A stretch of 64,000 nucleotides of DNA, taken from assembly GCA_039707655.1 (NCBI GenBank), contig CM077666.1:300664166-300728165 (forward strand). The letters run 5' to 3'. The stretch comes from Elymus sibiricus. Taxonomy: Eukaryota > Streptophyta > Magnoliopsida > Poales > Poaceae. The notes under the pieces are model-generated. The model saw only the letters and a program-made list of their open reading frames with translations, was not told the origin of the DNA and made no database searches. Within the stretch, counting starts at the first letter, position 1. Each line of letters starts with the position of its first letter. The translations under genes were made by a program, and so were the position numbers. This document shows, piece by piece, positions 1 through 11,160 of the stretch.

Positions 1-57
1 ATTATTTTAAAGCGCCTATTCACCCCCCCCTCTCTAGGCGACATCCACGATCTTTCA
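1..57 (-). mobile_element. LTR terminus cut by the window edge
   Basis: Bases 1-57 are the reverse complement of the first 57 bases of the solo LTR at 11,624-14,574, with a few differences in the C/G run. The stretch ends in TCTTTCA, the mirror of the TGAAAGA start of that LTR. A second copy of the same family therefore lies mostly to the left of the window in opposite orientation. Confidence 0.85.
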
Positions 58-640
58 ACTGTCATTGTAAAGGGCTAGGATGTGAAGGTAATTCAAGGTG
101 ACATTAAAAGCCTATCGCTCCTAACCTCTGCAATTGACCGGGGAAATACGGAGAACCCTTAGAGAGGCCGCGTCCATAGGGTAACCCTGAATTATCATGA
201 GTTGTAAACCTCTGGGGGGAGACTATGATAGTGGCGTGCGTGGCACGAAGTCTACTTCGAGTAGAACGTGTACTGTACCCGGTTCCGCCCAGTATAATCA
301 TCAACAGTGGCTCAAGTATTCATCCCATACTATGCCTATGCATAGGTGCGCTAGAAACATACCAATGGGGATTCCGGACTCCCTGAGAATGTCTTACTCT
401 TCTGTTGATTCGTCACTCGCTCTAGTCACTGTTCTCTATTTACTTTTATGTTATTTATTTTAAAGTCCACTCAACTACTCAATCACAATTTATTTCCGCT
501 CTCACTTTGCTTTAAGTCTACCATTACTTGCAGGCATAAAAATACATAATTCACTACAAGAGGCAAAAGTCTGATTTATGTGCTCCCTGTAGGATCGATA
601 CTCTTACTTCGAAAAGGCTACAACTAAACCTTGTGCACTT
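58..640. other. unclassified sequence, possibly LTR-like
   Basis: No believable coding frame is visible. The right part (about 570-640) resembles the U5 end of a grass LTR: a short ATCGATACTCTTACTTCG stretch followed by CACTTGCAG. This is memory-based recognition only. The junction with the GC-rich sequence beginning near 645 is sharp in base composition. Confidence 0.3.
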
Positions 641-644
641 GCAG

Positions 645-1404
645 GCCATCAGCAATCCGTGCACCGCCGCCGCGGGTTGCCGGCGGAGCCCGACCAGGAC
701 GAGCGGCTCCTCGCTTGGGTCTACCGCCGGACGCTGACGACGGCGGAGACGGACGCTCGCCGCCTACGGCAAAAGAACGCGAAGGCGCTCCGTCTTGCCA
801 TTGATCAGCCAGAGCGCGAGGCGGCGGAGGCAGCGGCGGAGGCGGCTTGGGTGGCCAAGTTGAAGCGGCGGCAGGACAGGGTCGTCCGCCGCATGAAGGG
901 ATTGATCGTCCTCTCCGACTCCTCGTCCAGCGACGGCGATGACCGCAGCTCCACCTCCTCCTCCGACGACCAAGATCCTCCACCAGCCGCGGACGCCTAT
1001 AGCTGCGCCGGCGACCGGAAGGACCAAGGCCCGGCGAGGAAGTGGTGAAGACGCTCCCCCTCCGTTTATTATCGTTTTTTAGCTGTTTAAGTTAAGAACT
1101 TGTTCGACGATGAACTCCGACGATCTTTTGGATGATGTACAGTGGGTTATGTGCATTTGGTTGTCCGTTTGATGCCGATTTCGTTGTTCGTTGTTTGATC
1201 ACGTAGAGTAGTTCATCACGTTGTATGCGTAGTATGGATTTTTTTTTTGCGGAGAGCGTGGTATGCATATAGGGTGCCGGATATGAGATAAGCAGATATG
1301 AAATGTATTATTTGAGATGTGATCGATCAGTGTCCGCGAACACACCCGAGCGCGTCCGCGAGCGTTCGAGGGCCCGAATTTGTCAAGTCCGGCTGTAAAT
1401 GCTC
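645..1404 (+). mobile_element. non-autonomous PIF/Harbinger-like element, 3' part
   Basis: The segment ends with GGCTGTAAATGCTC followed by TAA. That is the mirror of the GAGCAT(C/T)TACAGCC termini and 3-bp TAA/TTA target typical of grass Harbinger elements. The left terminus is not visible, so the 5' side is probably truncated near 645. The segment carries the GC-rich reading frame 659-1048. Classification rests on the 3' terminus only. Confidence 0.5.
659..1048 (+). CDS. hypothetical transposon-associated exon, 5' truncated
   Basis: A 129-codon open frame whose first in-frame start is GTG; the frame is open further upstream with no ATG, so this is the 3' part of a coding region. The product begins with a basic, charged helix rich in Arg/Ala/Glu (residues 15-80). 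A hydrophobic patch (GLIVLSDS) and a Ser/Asp-rich acidic stretch follow, and the end is a short basic tail (DRKDQGPARKW). I recall very similar C-termini in many repetitive Triticeae predicted proteins, which fits a transposon-borne gene family rather than a host gene. No catalytic domain is visible and function is unknown. Confidence 0.4.
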   Translation: MHRRRGLPAEPDQDERLLAWVYRRTLTTAETDARRLRQKNAKALRLAIDQPEREAAEAAAEAAWVAKLKRRQDRVVRRMKGLIVLSDSSSSDGDDRSSTSSSDDQDPPPAADAYSCAGDRKDQGPARKW

Positions 1405-1633
1405 TAAGTACTTGAGAAAAGGACAAATACACGAGAGATGCTCCGCCGCCGCCCGACTCACGCGTGTGCGTCATGTGCCGGGAACGACTCTATTTCCTTT
1501 CTTGTTTGTCATGTGTTTCAAAAGTCGCGCCTCTCCTGGTCTTTTTTTTCGGGAATTCTCTTGGTCTCTCATATGTGCAATACAAACACATATGACACCA
1601 CCCTTTGGTTCCAGAGCTTTACACCACGTATAA
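1049..1633. other. 3' non-coding part of the Harbinger-like element and spacer
   Basis: Bases 1,049-1,404 look like the untranslated 3' region of the preceding element. Bases 1,405-1,633 hold no gene I can recognise. Confidence 0.4.
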
Positions 1634-2830
1634 GGGCATCTTCAGTACGGACCGTCCGCAATTGTTCGGACCACACGGTTCAGACGCTGTTTGTTATCCA
1701 ACGTGGGTCTGTATCGGTCCGTCCAGCGGTTTGGACGTACTTTTCTCGATAAATCCGAGACAAATGTGAGGGCTTTGCGGGATTCCGGACATCAGTCACA
1801 TAGGACTCCGACACCCCCGGTCCACCCAAAATCCTTCCCGGACCCCGCGCCTCCATCCTCCCCATTGTCTCCCTTCCTTCTTTCTCTCTTGCCTTCGCCG
1901 CCGCTCCACCACTCCAGCCGCCACGCCATACCCCTGCCGGAACTCTACGTCTCCATCACCTCCAGCGTTCCAGCCGAGCTCCACCCTGCTTCTTCTCCAT
2001 CGCCGTTCAACCCCTCTCCTCCGACCGTCCCGTCAAGTACCATCCGCTACTGCTATACTCACCATGCCCGGCAACTGTTCGATGAATTGCCGGAGCTAAA
2101 AAACTTTTCTCTTCTTCTTTCAAGCAATGGATTCTGATTTGGAGTACATATACAAGCACTATGTTGAGTCGTCTGACGGCTCGTCCGACGAGAAGGACTA
2201 CACGGATGAGACGGCGATGATGCAGGCGGTCCTTGAAGACGCGGAGCGTGCGGAGGATCATGTTCTAATTTCAAGGGATCGATCGAGGGTCATCGAGTGC
2301 TCAACCGCAAGAGGGCGCACGGCCATTTGACACTGATGGCCGACTACTTTGCCCCGATGCACTCTTCGCTGACCATTTTCGCCGGCGTTTTCGGATGCGC
2401 AAGACTGTCTTTGATCGTTTGTACCATGGCGTCCGGTCCTATGATGACTACTTCGTCTTGAAGAAGGACGCCATGGGAACGATTGGCTTCTCTGGTTACC
2501 AGAAGTGCACGGCCGCACCCCGAATGCTTGCATATGGCACGGCCGCTGATTCGTGGGACGAGTACCTACAGATGTCTGAGAGCACATGCGGAGATGCCAT
2601 GGTCAGGTTTGCAACTACCGTGGTCGAGGTGTTTGGACCTCAGTACCTGAGAGAACCAACTGTGGCAGACACCGAGAGGCTCTCAGCAATCTCAGAAAGA
2701 GGATGGCCAGGTTTGCTTAGATCTCTTGACTGCATGCATTGGAAATGAAAGAACTGCCCGAAGGCTTTACAAGGGGAATATCAGGGGCATGTTAAGAAGC
2801 CTTTGGCTCTCGGGTATATATACATCTGAT
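1634..2830 (+). mobile_element. PIF/Harbinger transposon, 3' truncated
   Basis: Begins GGGCATCTTCAGTACGG directly after TAA (1,631-1,633), as expected for a Harbinger terminus and its 3-bp target. It carries a broken Harbinger nuclease (2,127-2,815). The sequence becomes AT-rich and unrelated at about 2,815-2,830, so the C-terminal half of the nuclease and the right terminus are gone. Confidence 0.7.
2127..2815 (+). pseudogene. Harbinger-type nuclease (DDE transposase), broken and truncated
   Basis: The start MDSDLEYIYKHYVESSDGSS and the acidic N-terminus match plant Harbinger nucleases. The reading frame changes near 2,268 and again near 2,356, where the family segments NRKRAHGHLTLMADYF and RRRFRMRKTVFDRLY fall in different frames. 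The block ending GWPGLLRSLDCMHWK is the conserved region around the first catalytic Asp of this family (LDCMHW). The next Trp codon is TGA, so the frame stops at 2,748, and the similarity (NCPKALQGEYQGHVKKP in the same frame) continues only to about 2,795. There are thus two frameshifts, one nonsense change and a 3' truncation. It cannot encode an active transposase. Confidence 0.8.
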
Positions 2831-3401
2831 ATGAGGAAAAACAAAACAAAATAATGAGAAAAAACGGTAATTACATAAAGTCAGAAAAATCCTAAACTTT
2901 TTTTAAAATAAACTTGACCTTTTGTTGTACTAATATTAAAAAATTCGGAAAGAAAAAACTCTCGTTGAATTCAGGGCAAAAAAAATAAAATTTCAAGGAC
3001 AAAAAGTGTGAATAGTTGCTTGTATAGTGTTGATTTTGTTTTTTTTTTCCGACCAAGAATAGCATGAAAGTTATTTCTTGGCCAAACTTTTTATACGAGT
3101 ACAACCGAAGGTCAAGTTTATTTTAAGAAATAGAAAACAAATACTTTTTTAATTACTATTTTTTTCATATAGAATGTATATACACTCTAGAGCCAAACTG
3201 GCTTGTCCGCTTCTGATGCTACTATCAACGCGCTTTCTTCCACTCCGCTCTATCGTATGTGCTCTTATCCCTTCTGTTAAAAATCGTGTTTGGATTACTA
3301 GTATTCGCAGTAGACATGGGACATGATATTTTTATCTTATAATATTTTATCTAATGATTTTTCGTATTAATGAAATGTTACTCATATTTTCAACACCATC
3401 A
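2831..3401. other. AT-rich sequence without recognisable content
   Basis: Long A and T runs and no conserved frame. I see nothing I can name. Confidence 0.5.
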
Positions 3402-3740
3402 TAATTTTTTTAACACAGTACAGACGCAGACGCTCATACATACGCACATACACTCACCTCTATGAACACACGCACCCACACCCAACCCTATGAGCGCCTC
3501 CGAGAGACTGAACCGGCACATCATCTTGAGGTTGACGAAGTCGCCACAGACACCTTCGTAGTCGACGGGAACGTCTCCTCTCACTGAACGTCTCCTCACA
3601 CTGAACGCACATCGTCGGAAGACCTAAAATAAATCCAAAGAAATGCGAGCACCAGTGTCAAGTCTAGTACTTGAACTCTGGTAGGCCAGCGATACCACTG
3701 TTCTCCTAGCCATTCAATCACAGGTTGGTTCGCACGACCA
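3402..3740 (-). mobile_element. SINE-like retroelement (tRNA-type head), minus orientation
   Basis: Read on the minus strand, it starts near 3,740 with a tRNA-like head. A box-A-like stretch is visible (GTGATTGAATGGCTAGGAGA), followed by a box-B-like stretch near 3,670. The body has the GGGAACGTCTCC and CTCAAGATGATGTGCCGG blocks common in Triticeae. It ends in GTCTGTACTGTGTT followed by a T-run tract on the plus strand at 3,402-3,411 that corresponds to the 3' tail. Many wheat genomic clones carry this repeat; whether it is filed as SINE or LINE-end I cannot verify. Confidence 0.55.
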
Positions 3741-3784
3741 AGATCTTCAGTGCTATGGAATCATGTATATATAGCTACATAAGG

Positions 3785-3961
3785 TTTCCCGACTCCAGTC
3801 AGGGAGGGGCGATGATGGCGGCGCGCCTTCGGCTCGCTCCAGTGCTTGCAGTGGTCGTTAGGTGGTCCACGGACATGGTCGTAATTTTTATTATCTCTGT
3901 TGTTCTTTGTACTGGCATGATTGAAGATGAATAGATTGAAAGTTTCTTGCAAAAAAAAAAA
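3785..3961 (+). mobile_element. 3' end of a LINE-like element with poly(A) tail
   Basis: The stretch matches the reverse complement of 14,913-15,090: both contain the segments CGCCTTCG.CTCGCTCCAGTG, GTCG.TAGGTGGTC and GTTCTTTGTACTG. It ends in an A-run at about 3,949-3,961. It is a 5'-truncated copy of the same non-LTR family. Confidence 0.7.
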
Positions 3962-5315
3962 AGCTAAAGGTATCAGATGGTTCTCGGAGGTGACACAGAA
4001 ATAATTATTTCTCCCAAGAAGTAGCAAAACCATTTTTGCGATATGTTGTGTCATAGTTATCCCTTTTTTGTAAAAGGATCCCACTTGGATATAAGTGAAC
4101 TTACACAAGAAAGAAGGACTGCGACCTGATTGGAAATTTTGATCCTTGGCTTAGAAAGCAAGCTGCTTATTTCGCAAAACAAAAAAAACAAAAAAAAACA
4201 AAAAAGCAAGCTGCTTGATTTTGTGGCGGATCATGTAAAAAGTTGATTATCAGCGAAGAGAAGTAGAGCACTCTTGCTCCCTAGTCGCCGTGAGAGATAG
4301 GGACAGCGGCTCACGTGCTACTTTGAATTCAGCCAGCAGCTATTTAATTCGATTGCTAGCTGCCTATGACTGCGTTCGTTACGGAATCCTGATTCGTCGG
4401 TCTCTTCTTCTTTGTTCTCTGTTCCTTCCTTGGTCGTAACTGATTAGGCAATAATTCAGTCCCAGTCGATGGACTACAAGACCGACGACAGTGATGCAGG
4501 AAGACCGAGTCTGATACTGCTAGCAGAATCTTATCTTTTATTTAAATAATAAAAATAAAATACGCTTTATTATTAAATGGGGTATGCCCAGCACGTGTAG
4601 TTTGGCATAAGAGATACCCAGTCTGCTAAGCAATTTCGGTCTCTCAGTCGTCTGGCTGTCTTCTAGAAGCAAAATTCCATACGGGCTTCACGGGAACAAG
4701 TACACCCGCCCCGGTGGCAGGCGGCCTGCTTGCCCCGGCAACCGGTGGGATGTTACAGCCGGAGTCCCATTTGGTCCGAGGAGGCTGCCTGCGTGTAGCC
4801 AAAATCGGCCGACGAGCGATGGTACACCGGCGGGAACGGCAAAAGGGCTCGTGTGTCACTGGCCAATTGGACTAAATATAAGACCGCTTTCCACACTGAC
4901 GTGTGGTCGTAATAATACTATAGTAGGAATAGAACCTTTGTGTGGAAAGGTTGGGTGGAAACGGAATGACTGGGTCAATAGGGCGTCGACCGGATACTTC
5001 AGGGCATCGCCTTTTAGTCCAAGTGAGGTTGCTGAACTAGGAGGCAATGATCATCACCAACTTTGGAGTTATCTCTTTGCATTGTAGTAATATTGTATAG
5101 AGGATGTGTCAATTAATTCGATTCAGAGAGAGTAATAATTTTCAGCGGTTTTCTTGGAAGCATACATCACCTAGTTTCTCTTCTTAGAGGTTTGCGGCAG
5201 CCAAGCTCAAGCTTCATTTCAAGGCCGCACTCTCATATATGCAGATTGGCCAAGCGTTGCACAACACATTCTCTTACAAAACTATTGACTTCTTCACGCC
5301 CCCACAGGCCTATAA
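3962..5315. other. intergenic, no supported gene
   Basis: A 78-codon frame at 4,851-5,087 and a 71-codon frame on the minus strand at 4,644-4,859 have no recognisable domains. Poly-A/AAC microsatellite-like runs occur at 4,178-4,206. Nothing else is identifiable. Confidence 0.5.
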
Positions 5316-5317
5316 TA

Positions 5318-5403
5318 CCCTCCGCCCCATAATACATAATATAAGAGTATTTTTGACATTACATTAGCATAAAAAACACTTTTATATTATGAAACGGAGG
5401 GAG
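5318..5403. mobile_element. Stowaway (Tc1/mariner) MITE
   Basis: An 86-bp near-palindrome with inverted ends CCCTCCGCCCCATAAT and ATTATGAAACGGAGGGAG, flanked by TA on both sides (5,316-5,317 and 5,404-5,405). The centre holds ATATAAGAGTATTTTTGACATTA mirrored by AAAAAACACTTTTATATTAT. Size, termini and TA target identify it as a Stowaway MITE. Confidence 0.9.
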
Positions 5404-5405
5404 TA

Positions 5406-7024
5406 ACGTTTTCCGCGGCAGACTAAAGAGAGAGACACAGCAAAGCGGATGACACTGAATCCTCGCCCATCACAAACTAACGAATAAGTGGTATGTTACA
5501 CCAACTCAGCCTTAAAGACGCGAAAATTATTTTCAAAATTTTTAAAAGCAAAAACAATATATCCAAAAGGAGATTACATTCGCAAAATGTTTGCATGATG
5601 TACAAAAATAACAAGGTGAAAAAAAGCACATTCAAATTTGTAGAAAACAAGTCAAGCTTCTTATTTTTGCACAGGCCACATTTCTTTGAATTATTTTACA
5701 AAAAAAAAATCAATTCACCAAATATTTACAGTTACATGTGTGAATGTTTTGCTGATTTTTTGGACAAACCGATAAAAAACTGAGATTTTGCTATAGCACC
5801 AGTAACACTGGCGCTCAAGAGAACTTTCTATGTTATATACTACACAAATAAGAATGCAAACAAGTACTATTCCCAAGACTAAAAACATATGTACATGAAA
5901 GCTAATCTTCCTGTCTTGTACGGAACGATCACTACACTCTAAGACTTCGTTCCAGACGCTATCACATCCAAACCCCTCAAAACAGCAAAAATAAACGCCC
6001 AGATTAGTTCCGGGCATATGTACAGTCCGGCTCTCACCAACACAATATTGCATTCACAAACAATCTGAAGTGAAAAAATCACTGTTACCATGTCAATTCA
6101 GAGACCGAACTCTTCAAAAAGAACACAGCCTATACACTATTACCCCAACAAACAAGATCAGCATAAAAAATTGTTGCATGTCATTTTCCAAGCAACCAAT
6201 CCAGAAAGCTCATACCAAAGCCAGTCTACTCGTGCAAACTGGAGGTGGTCAATATTGAAGTGCTAAGATAGAAGTGCACAGCATATTTCCCATTGTTTTT
6301 TTACAGGACATATTTCCCATTGTTGGAGCAGTTACAATTGTTGTTGGATCCTCTATCGTGTTTAATGTGTGTAATAATAATATTTACTAGTAAATCATCC
6401 TAAATTAGTTTTATAATATAGGAACAACCTTCATCAATATAACAACAATAATCATAAGGGAAGGAATTTAAAAATCTTTCTAGCAAATACTTGCCTCCCC
6501 TCTAGAGCACATCAAAACATAACTTTTTGAAAACGGTATGTATAAGAGTGGCCTACGATGGAGACAAAGCCAGACTATGAAGTTCTTCCACTAGCTACCA
6601 AATCTCCTACTTCCCTCCCGATACATCTAAATCTACTATGGATCTCAGCCAACTGGTTTCCAAACCTTCAAATGAGCTCATAACATATAATCATGTCAGT
6701 ATGCATCTTGAGCATATCCTCCATAATGAATTTGATCTGCTTGCCAGCATGTCCTATAGTTCAGTTGCAAAGAAATACTTATTAACATGTTAGAATGAGC
6801 GTTAGCAAAAAGAAAATATATGCCTGTATCAACGAGTTTCCAGCATGGATAGTATGCTTCGATACCTTATTGCATACATCGACTACCAAAAGGGAGAAAG
6901 TTGTCACTGTTTGTTAGTAGAAAATGGAAATAGGAGACCATATCGAAAATTAGTAGATCCCACGGTGAACAAGTGACAGCAGCTCAACAATACCTGTTAA
7001 TCAAGGTACTAACTCTGCCTGCCT
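5406..7024. other. intergenic, AT-rich, no supported gene
   Basis: No recognisable element or conserved frame. It lies downstream of the SF1 gene on the minus strand and may contain its distal 3' flank. Confidence 0.4.
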
Positions 7025-7446
7025 GTGCCAAGCTATCAGGAGCAAACTGCCAAACAACTTAGGCAAAGACGTAAGGTGGGAAAGCTTGAGATATTCAACA
7101 GAAGGCAAACATACATTTCATACATTATTATTATACCAACCACCAAAGGGGGCAGCAAATCGAGGGAACCGGTATCCAAACGAAGAAGACCACCAGTGCT
7201 TACCAAATCGAGGGGGGTGGGGGAGAAACATCAATAATACAGGTGAGAGTAATAATAATAAAATTAATATCACAGCCAACAGAGCATTAAAGTGACAACA
7301 AATATCAAATGTCAAGTAATGACAAGAGTAACACAAAACGCAAGTATTAGTAAAGGGTTCCTTCAAATAGTTCTGGAGACGGAGATAAAGCAAATGCATG
7401 TTGCCCAATGAGCCGGTAATGCTTAACCTCCTCGACCATCCAACGT
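7025..7446 (-). other. candidate 3' UTR exon of the SF1 gene
   Basis: On the minus strand a good splice acceptor (TTGCAG, exon from 7,446) lies about 1 kb past the stop codon of SF1. A good donor (AAAG followed by GTAAC at 8,436/8,435) lies 40 nt after the stop. Together they predict a 3' UTR intron of about 989 bp (7,447-8,435). The lower limit of the exon is a guess. Transcript data would settle it. Confidence 0.35.
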
Positions 7447-7837
7447 CTGCAATGGTCATAACAGCACAGCAAGGTTAAAGATATGAGTCCCAAACTTCCA
7501 ACAACAAATAAATCAGGTTCGCATTAGCTCCATGAAACCTTAAGCCTGCCAAAAGAGTTGAAACAAAATCAAACATGTTAGTCAAACCACTTAGTAAATT
7601 TGGATAAGTGTCCATCAAGAATAAATGAAGAGATGAAAACAACATTTCCTATCATAATGGAATATCTGGTAAAGCTATTCTTTGACTATCTTGCCATCCT
7701 TAAACAAGAAGTGCACTAGTGTTCGCACTAAGAACAGATAGGAAATCAATATACTCAACGTCATGGTAGCTGAACACTGGCACTATGTAAGCAGTGTTCT
7801 GTATACACAAAAAGTTGAAGCCAAACATGAATCCTTG

Positions 7838-8020
7838 TTACTCCCCAAAATATAAGGCGCGGTTTGACTTTTCTGGTCTTCGTTGCACAACTTTGACTAT
7901 GATTTTCATGTATTGTATGTCTATCAAATTATAGCATACAGATATATGAAATAAAATTGTTTTACAAGAAAAATACGACGATGCCATTTATACAAGTTCA
8001 AACCATGTACTTCCCAAAAA
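7838..8020. mobile_element. MITE remnant (TACTCCC...AAAATATAAGGCGCG type)
   Basis: Begins TACTCCCCAAAATATAAGGCG, followed by TTTGACTTTTCTGGTC and the ACAACTTTGACTATGATTTTCATG block of a common Triticeae MITE. The right end lacks the mirror terminus and is degraded around CTTCCCAAAAAG. It would lie within the proposed SF1 3' UTR intron. Confidence 0.6.
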
Positions 8021-8475
8021 GGGAACACGCGGATGGAAGTTCATTCCAACTTCACTAAAAGAACTCATGAAACCGGTCAGCCTGATTTTTTTTTTAAAGA
8101 AGTGTAGGTCTCATTCAGGTCCAATGACAAATAATCAATTAGCAAAACCACGGTCTTGGGATGGAACAGATTTATGAAGTACAGGCAGCAATTGGACATA
8201 ACCAAGTCTGTAGCACAAACATGAAACGGAAGACATGCAAGCAGCTGATACTTTCTGAAGGCATGAGCAAGCACTCACATTTCTTGAGTGCATAACAATA
8301 GAGTACTATGAGCAGAAATAACAAAAACATGAGTTCCCTAGTTACTTGATTCATTTGTTGATATTATCCTCCTTAGAGCCTAATTGCACCAATTGCGATT
8401 AATGAGATAAAATACAAAAAGATAATGTAAGTTACCTTTCCCAGTGTTGAAAGAATTGCCTCAGCTTCGCTCATA

Positions 8476-10728
8476 TCACTTCATCTCCGACATAAATTTA
8501 TCATACTCTGCATCAGCACCATAGGGAGGAGTGGGCTGGTCGTTGGAGGATGGCAAAGGTGGTGGCGGCGGTGCATTGTGGGTAGCCCAAGGTGCAGTTG
8601 CAATGCTCTGTGAGGAATCGACACTAGCCGGCGGTGGCGGTGGCGGCGGAGGTGGTGCGTTGTGAGTGGCCCAAGGTGCAGTTGCAATGCTTTGTGAAGG
8701 ATCAACACTAGCTGGTGGTGGTGGTGGTGGAGGCGGCTGGACTGGTGTGACAGATGAATAATATGGGGCATAACTATAAGGTGGTGGAGGGTACATATGT
8801 GGCATGTTTTGCGCACCAGAGGTCCCATATGCTGGGGCAGGGACAGGCTGGGTAGGTGCACCAGAACTTGGTGGTGTTACACCCGGAGGATAGTTCTGCG
8901 CACCATCATTTGACGTAGTGCCTGGTGGAGGTACTGGAGCTGGTGGTGGTGGGTATTGCATACCATATGAATGTGGAGCAGTTTGGCCAGGTGCAGGATT
9001 GTACATGCCTGGTGGTGGCGGCGGAGCATACGAAGCATAAGGTGGTGGTTGCCCCCAAGGAACTGGAGCATAGCTACCTGGAGGAGCTGGTGGTGGTGGG
9101 TGTCCTCCCATGTAGGGCTGCGAGTTGTAGCCACCAGCAGAAGGATCTGCAGAGTGGTACATCAGTGGTGCTGGCGCTGCTGGAGGACCAGGAGGGGCAG
9201 CTGGCTGTGGTGGCTTGCCTGCAACTCGGACTGCAATAGTTCTCCCTTCAAGATGGTAACCACTCATCGCAGCAATAGCTGCATTAGCCTGTGAGACATC
9301 TGAATATTTCACAAATCCATACCCTTTACTCTGCCCTGTGTTGCGATCCTTTATAACCTTTGCCATGACAATCTCCCCAAATTGTGAAAATAGGTTGATC
9401 AGCCCTGAATCATCAAACATAGGTGGCAAGTACCCAATATAAAGATTGGTCTCGTCATAATCCTTCTTGAGCCCGTTGGCTCCTGTTGTTGCTGCACCAT
9501 TACCCGCAGCCCAGGGTGAGTTACTACCACTACCACCACCGCCACCACCACTACCTGTTATAGCCAGCATCGGACCACCAGACTTGTTCATCGACTCAGG
9601 TGCACTCCCACCAAGCTCAGCAAGGAAGTTCTGGTACTCGTCATCCATTTTCTTCCCTGATGTGCCCTTCACTGGACAATCAATTGTCGGGTGCCCACCA
9701 TCGCCACAGATCTTACACTGCACCTCGCTCTTAAACGTTGTTGTCCTGTTCGGGCATGCATACTGCCGGTGACCCGGCTCCCCGCAAGTCCTACAAAACT
9801 CATCGTCCCTGATTGTTCCATTCAAGGCTGCAAGCTCCCGCAGCTGCTGCCGTTTGTGCTCATTTAGCACTTCGTCCACAGGGGTAAGCAGCTTCTCCAC
9901 CATGCCTGCAGCAGCCTCCAACGCTTCTTGAGTATCAGCCTCAACAAGCACATGAAGGTCCTCATTCTCACTGGGATCTGGCTTCAAGTCCCTCTTCTGC
10001 AGCAACTTCCCTTCCTTGACGCTGCCCTTCCCTCGGATTACGATCTTTGCCCCCGTCTCCTTCTCCATCCGCTTCTGTGTGTTGCCACGGGGCCCAATAA
10101 TGAGCCCAATAAAGTTGTACCCAGGGTACTCCTTCATGGGGATGTAGAGCTTCTTATGGAGCTTGGGTGGGCGGTAATCCGCCGGGGGCTTGAAGGCGGG
10201 ATTGCGGCGGATCAGCTGGGAGATGATCTCCTGCCGCTCGCGGTTAAGGCGCTCCCTCGCCCGGTATTCGCGGGTGTTGATGCGGATGCCAAGGTTATCG
10301 TATATTGGCTCAGGGGACGGCGAGCGCGCGCCCTCAGGGCGGTCGTCGAGGGGGAGCCCCGACTGCAGCAGGCGCGAAATCTCTAGGAGGCGCGAGTTGA
10401 GGTTGTGCACCTCAGGATCCATCTCGGCGGCGAAGTCCTTCATGAAATCCGGAAGTGCGATGGTCGGGCGGGGCTCCTCCTCGGCCCAGCGCGACTTACG
10501 CTTCCGTCCGCCCGCGCCGCCCTCACCGCCTGAATTGGCACCGGACTCGTCGTTGGACTGCTCCCATCGGCTGCGGCGGCGGCGGCGGGAGGACGAGTCG
10601 CCGTCGCCAGCGGCGTTGGCTGAGCCGTTGTGGTGGGGCTCGGAGGAGGCGTCGCGCGGGGCATCGCGGGGCGGGTCGGACGAGGGCTCGCGAGATGGGG
10701 AGCGGGCTAGGGTTTCGGCAGAAGCCAT
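8476..10728 (-). CDS. SF1: splicing factor 1 / branchpoint-bridging protein homologue
   Basis: A 750-residue frame starting at ATG 10,728 and ending TGA at 8,476, intronless. In SF1/BBP the protein binds the intron branchpoint in the nucleus early in spliceosome assembly, with U2AF65 as partner. Visible features: two basic-Arg-Trp motifs (RRRRSRW at 49-55, RKRKSRW at 75-81) that look like U2AF-homology ligand motifs; an SF1 helix-hairpin region (about 88-190) with a SPSPEP phosphorylation-type motif (136-141); a KH/QUA2 domain (about 193-290) with the GPRG loop (212-215); two CCHC zinc knuckles (312-325 and 338-351); an RRM (428-503) with RNP2 LYIGYL and RNP1 KGYGFVKY; and a Pro/Gly/Tyr-rich tail. 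Plant SF1 carries the extra RRM, as here. No frameshift or stop is seen; it is the only clearly intact host gene in the window. Confidence 0.96.
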   Translation of the reverse strand: MASAETLARSPSREPSSDPPRDAPRDASSEPHHNGSANAAGDGDSSSRRRRRSRWEQSNDESGANSGGEGGAGGRKRKSRWAEEEPRPTIALPDFMKDFAAEMDPEVHNLNSRLLEISRLLQSGLPLDDRPEGARSPSPEPIYDNLGIRINTREYRARERLNRERQEIISQLIRRNPAFKPPADYRPPKLHKKLYIPMKEYPGYNFIGLIIGPRGNTQKRMEKETGAKIVIRGKGSVKEGKLLQKRDLKPDPSENEDLHVLVEADTQEALEAAAGMVEKLLTPVDEVLNEHKRQQLRELAALNGTIRDDEFCRTCGEPGHRQYACPNRTTTFKSEVQCKICGDGGHPTIDCPVKGTSGKKMDDEYQNFLAELGGSAPESMNKSGGPMLAITGSGGGGGGSGSNSPWAAGNGAATTGANGLKKDYDETNLYIGYLPPMFDDSGLINLFSQFGEIVMAKVIKDRNTGQSKGYGFVKYSDVSQANAAIAAMSGYHLEGRTIAVRVAGKPPQPAAPPGPPAAPAPLMYHSADPSAGGYNSQPYMGGHPPPPAPPGSYAPVPWGQPPPYASYAPPPPPGMYNPAPGQTAPHSYGMQYPPPPAPVPPPGTTSNDGAQNYPPGVTPPSSGAPTQPVPAPAYGTSGAQNMPHMYPPPPYSYAPYYSSVTPVQPPPPPPPPASVDPSQSIATAPWATHNAPPPPPPPPPASVDSSQSIATAPWATHNAPPPPPLPSSNDQPTPPYGADAEYDKFMSEMK
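8571..8738 (-). repeat. 84-bp in-frame tandem duplication in the SF1 tail
   Basis: Bases 8,571-8,654 and 8,655-8,738 are two copies of an 84-bp unit. Each encodes 28 residues: a proline run followed by ASVD(S/P)[12 protein letters not shown]. The copies differ at several silent sites and by one S/P change, so the duplication is not brand new, and it keeps the frame. Confidence 0.9.
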
Positions 10729-10990
10729 GGCTGCGGCGTCTGGTGGGAGGAGGAAAGCTGTGGGGAATTTGCTTCTCGCGATTTCGGTTTTATGACTCGT
10801 GGGATTGTCCCGTGGAGATACGATTTCGGGGAAAGGCGGTTATGTTCGATTGGGTTTCTCTGGAGCCCGTGCTGGGCCGAAACCGGCAAAAGGAGTCGGG
10901 CTCTTTGGTGGGCACGTCATGGGCCAGATGAATAATGGGTTCACCCTTGGAGAAGGGGCCGGCCCATCTGGCGCTCCCCTGACGCGAGGC
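10729..10990 (-). promoter_or_regulatory. 5' UTR and proximal promoter of SF1
   Basis: Directly upstream of the SF1 start codon. Several GGCCCA/TGGGCC (site II-type) elements occur at about 10,874, 10,920 and 10,960. These are typical of TATA-less promoters of plant housekeeping and RNA-processing genes. No TATA box is evident. Extent is inferred from where repetitive sequence begins. Confidence 0.45.
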
Positions 10991-10999
10991 TTTCCTAAT

Positions 11000-11160
11000 G
11001 TTATTCTTGTATTTGAAAAATGTTAATCAAGCATTTCAAAATATTTAAAATGCGTATAGAAACAATGTTGACCATGTATTCAAAAAATATTAATCTTGTA
11101 TTTGAAAAAAGTTAATCATGTATTAGAAAAATGTTCTTGATGTATACAAAAAATGTAGAA
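11000..11160. repeat. degenerate AT-rich direct repeats
   Basis: Repeated variants of TGTATTTGAAAAATGTTAATCA, about 32 bp apart. The same kind of motif is seen at 15,830-16,240 and 16,620-16,940. Confidence 0.6.

Noticed and set aside
3670..3740. Genuine tRNA gene on the minus strand
   Set aside because: The box A/B-like text belongs to a longer SINE-like repeat and I cannot draw a cloverleaf.
8877..9294. Long antisense frames opposite the SF1 proline tail
   Set aside because: They are shadows of the CCN-rich proline codons; they lack domains and change with the repeat.
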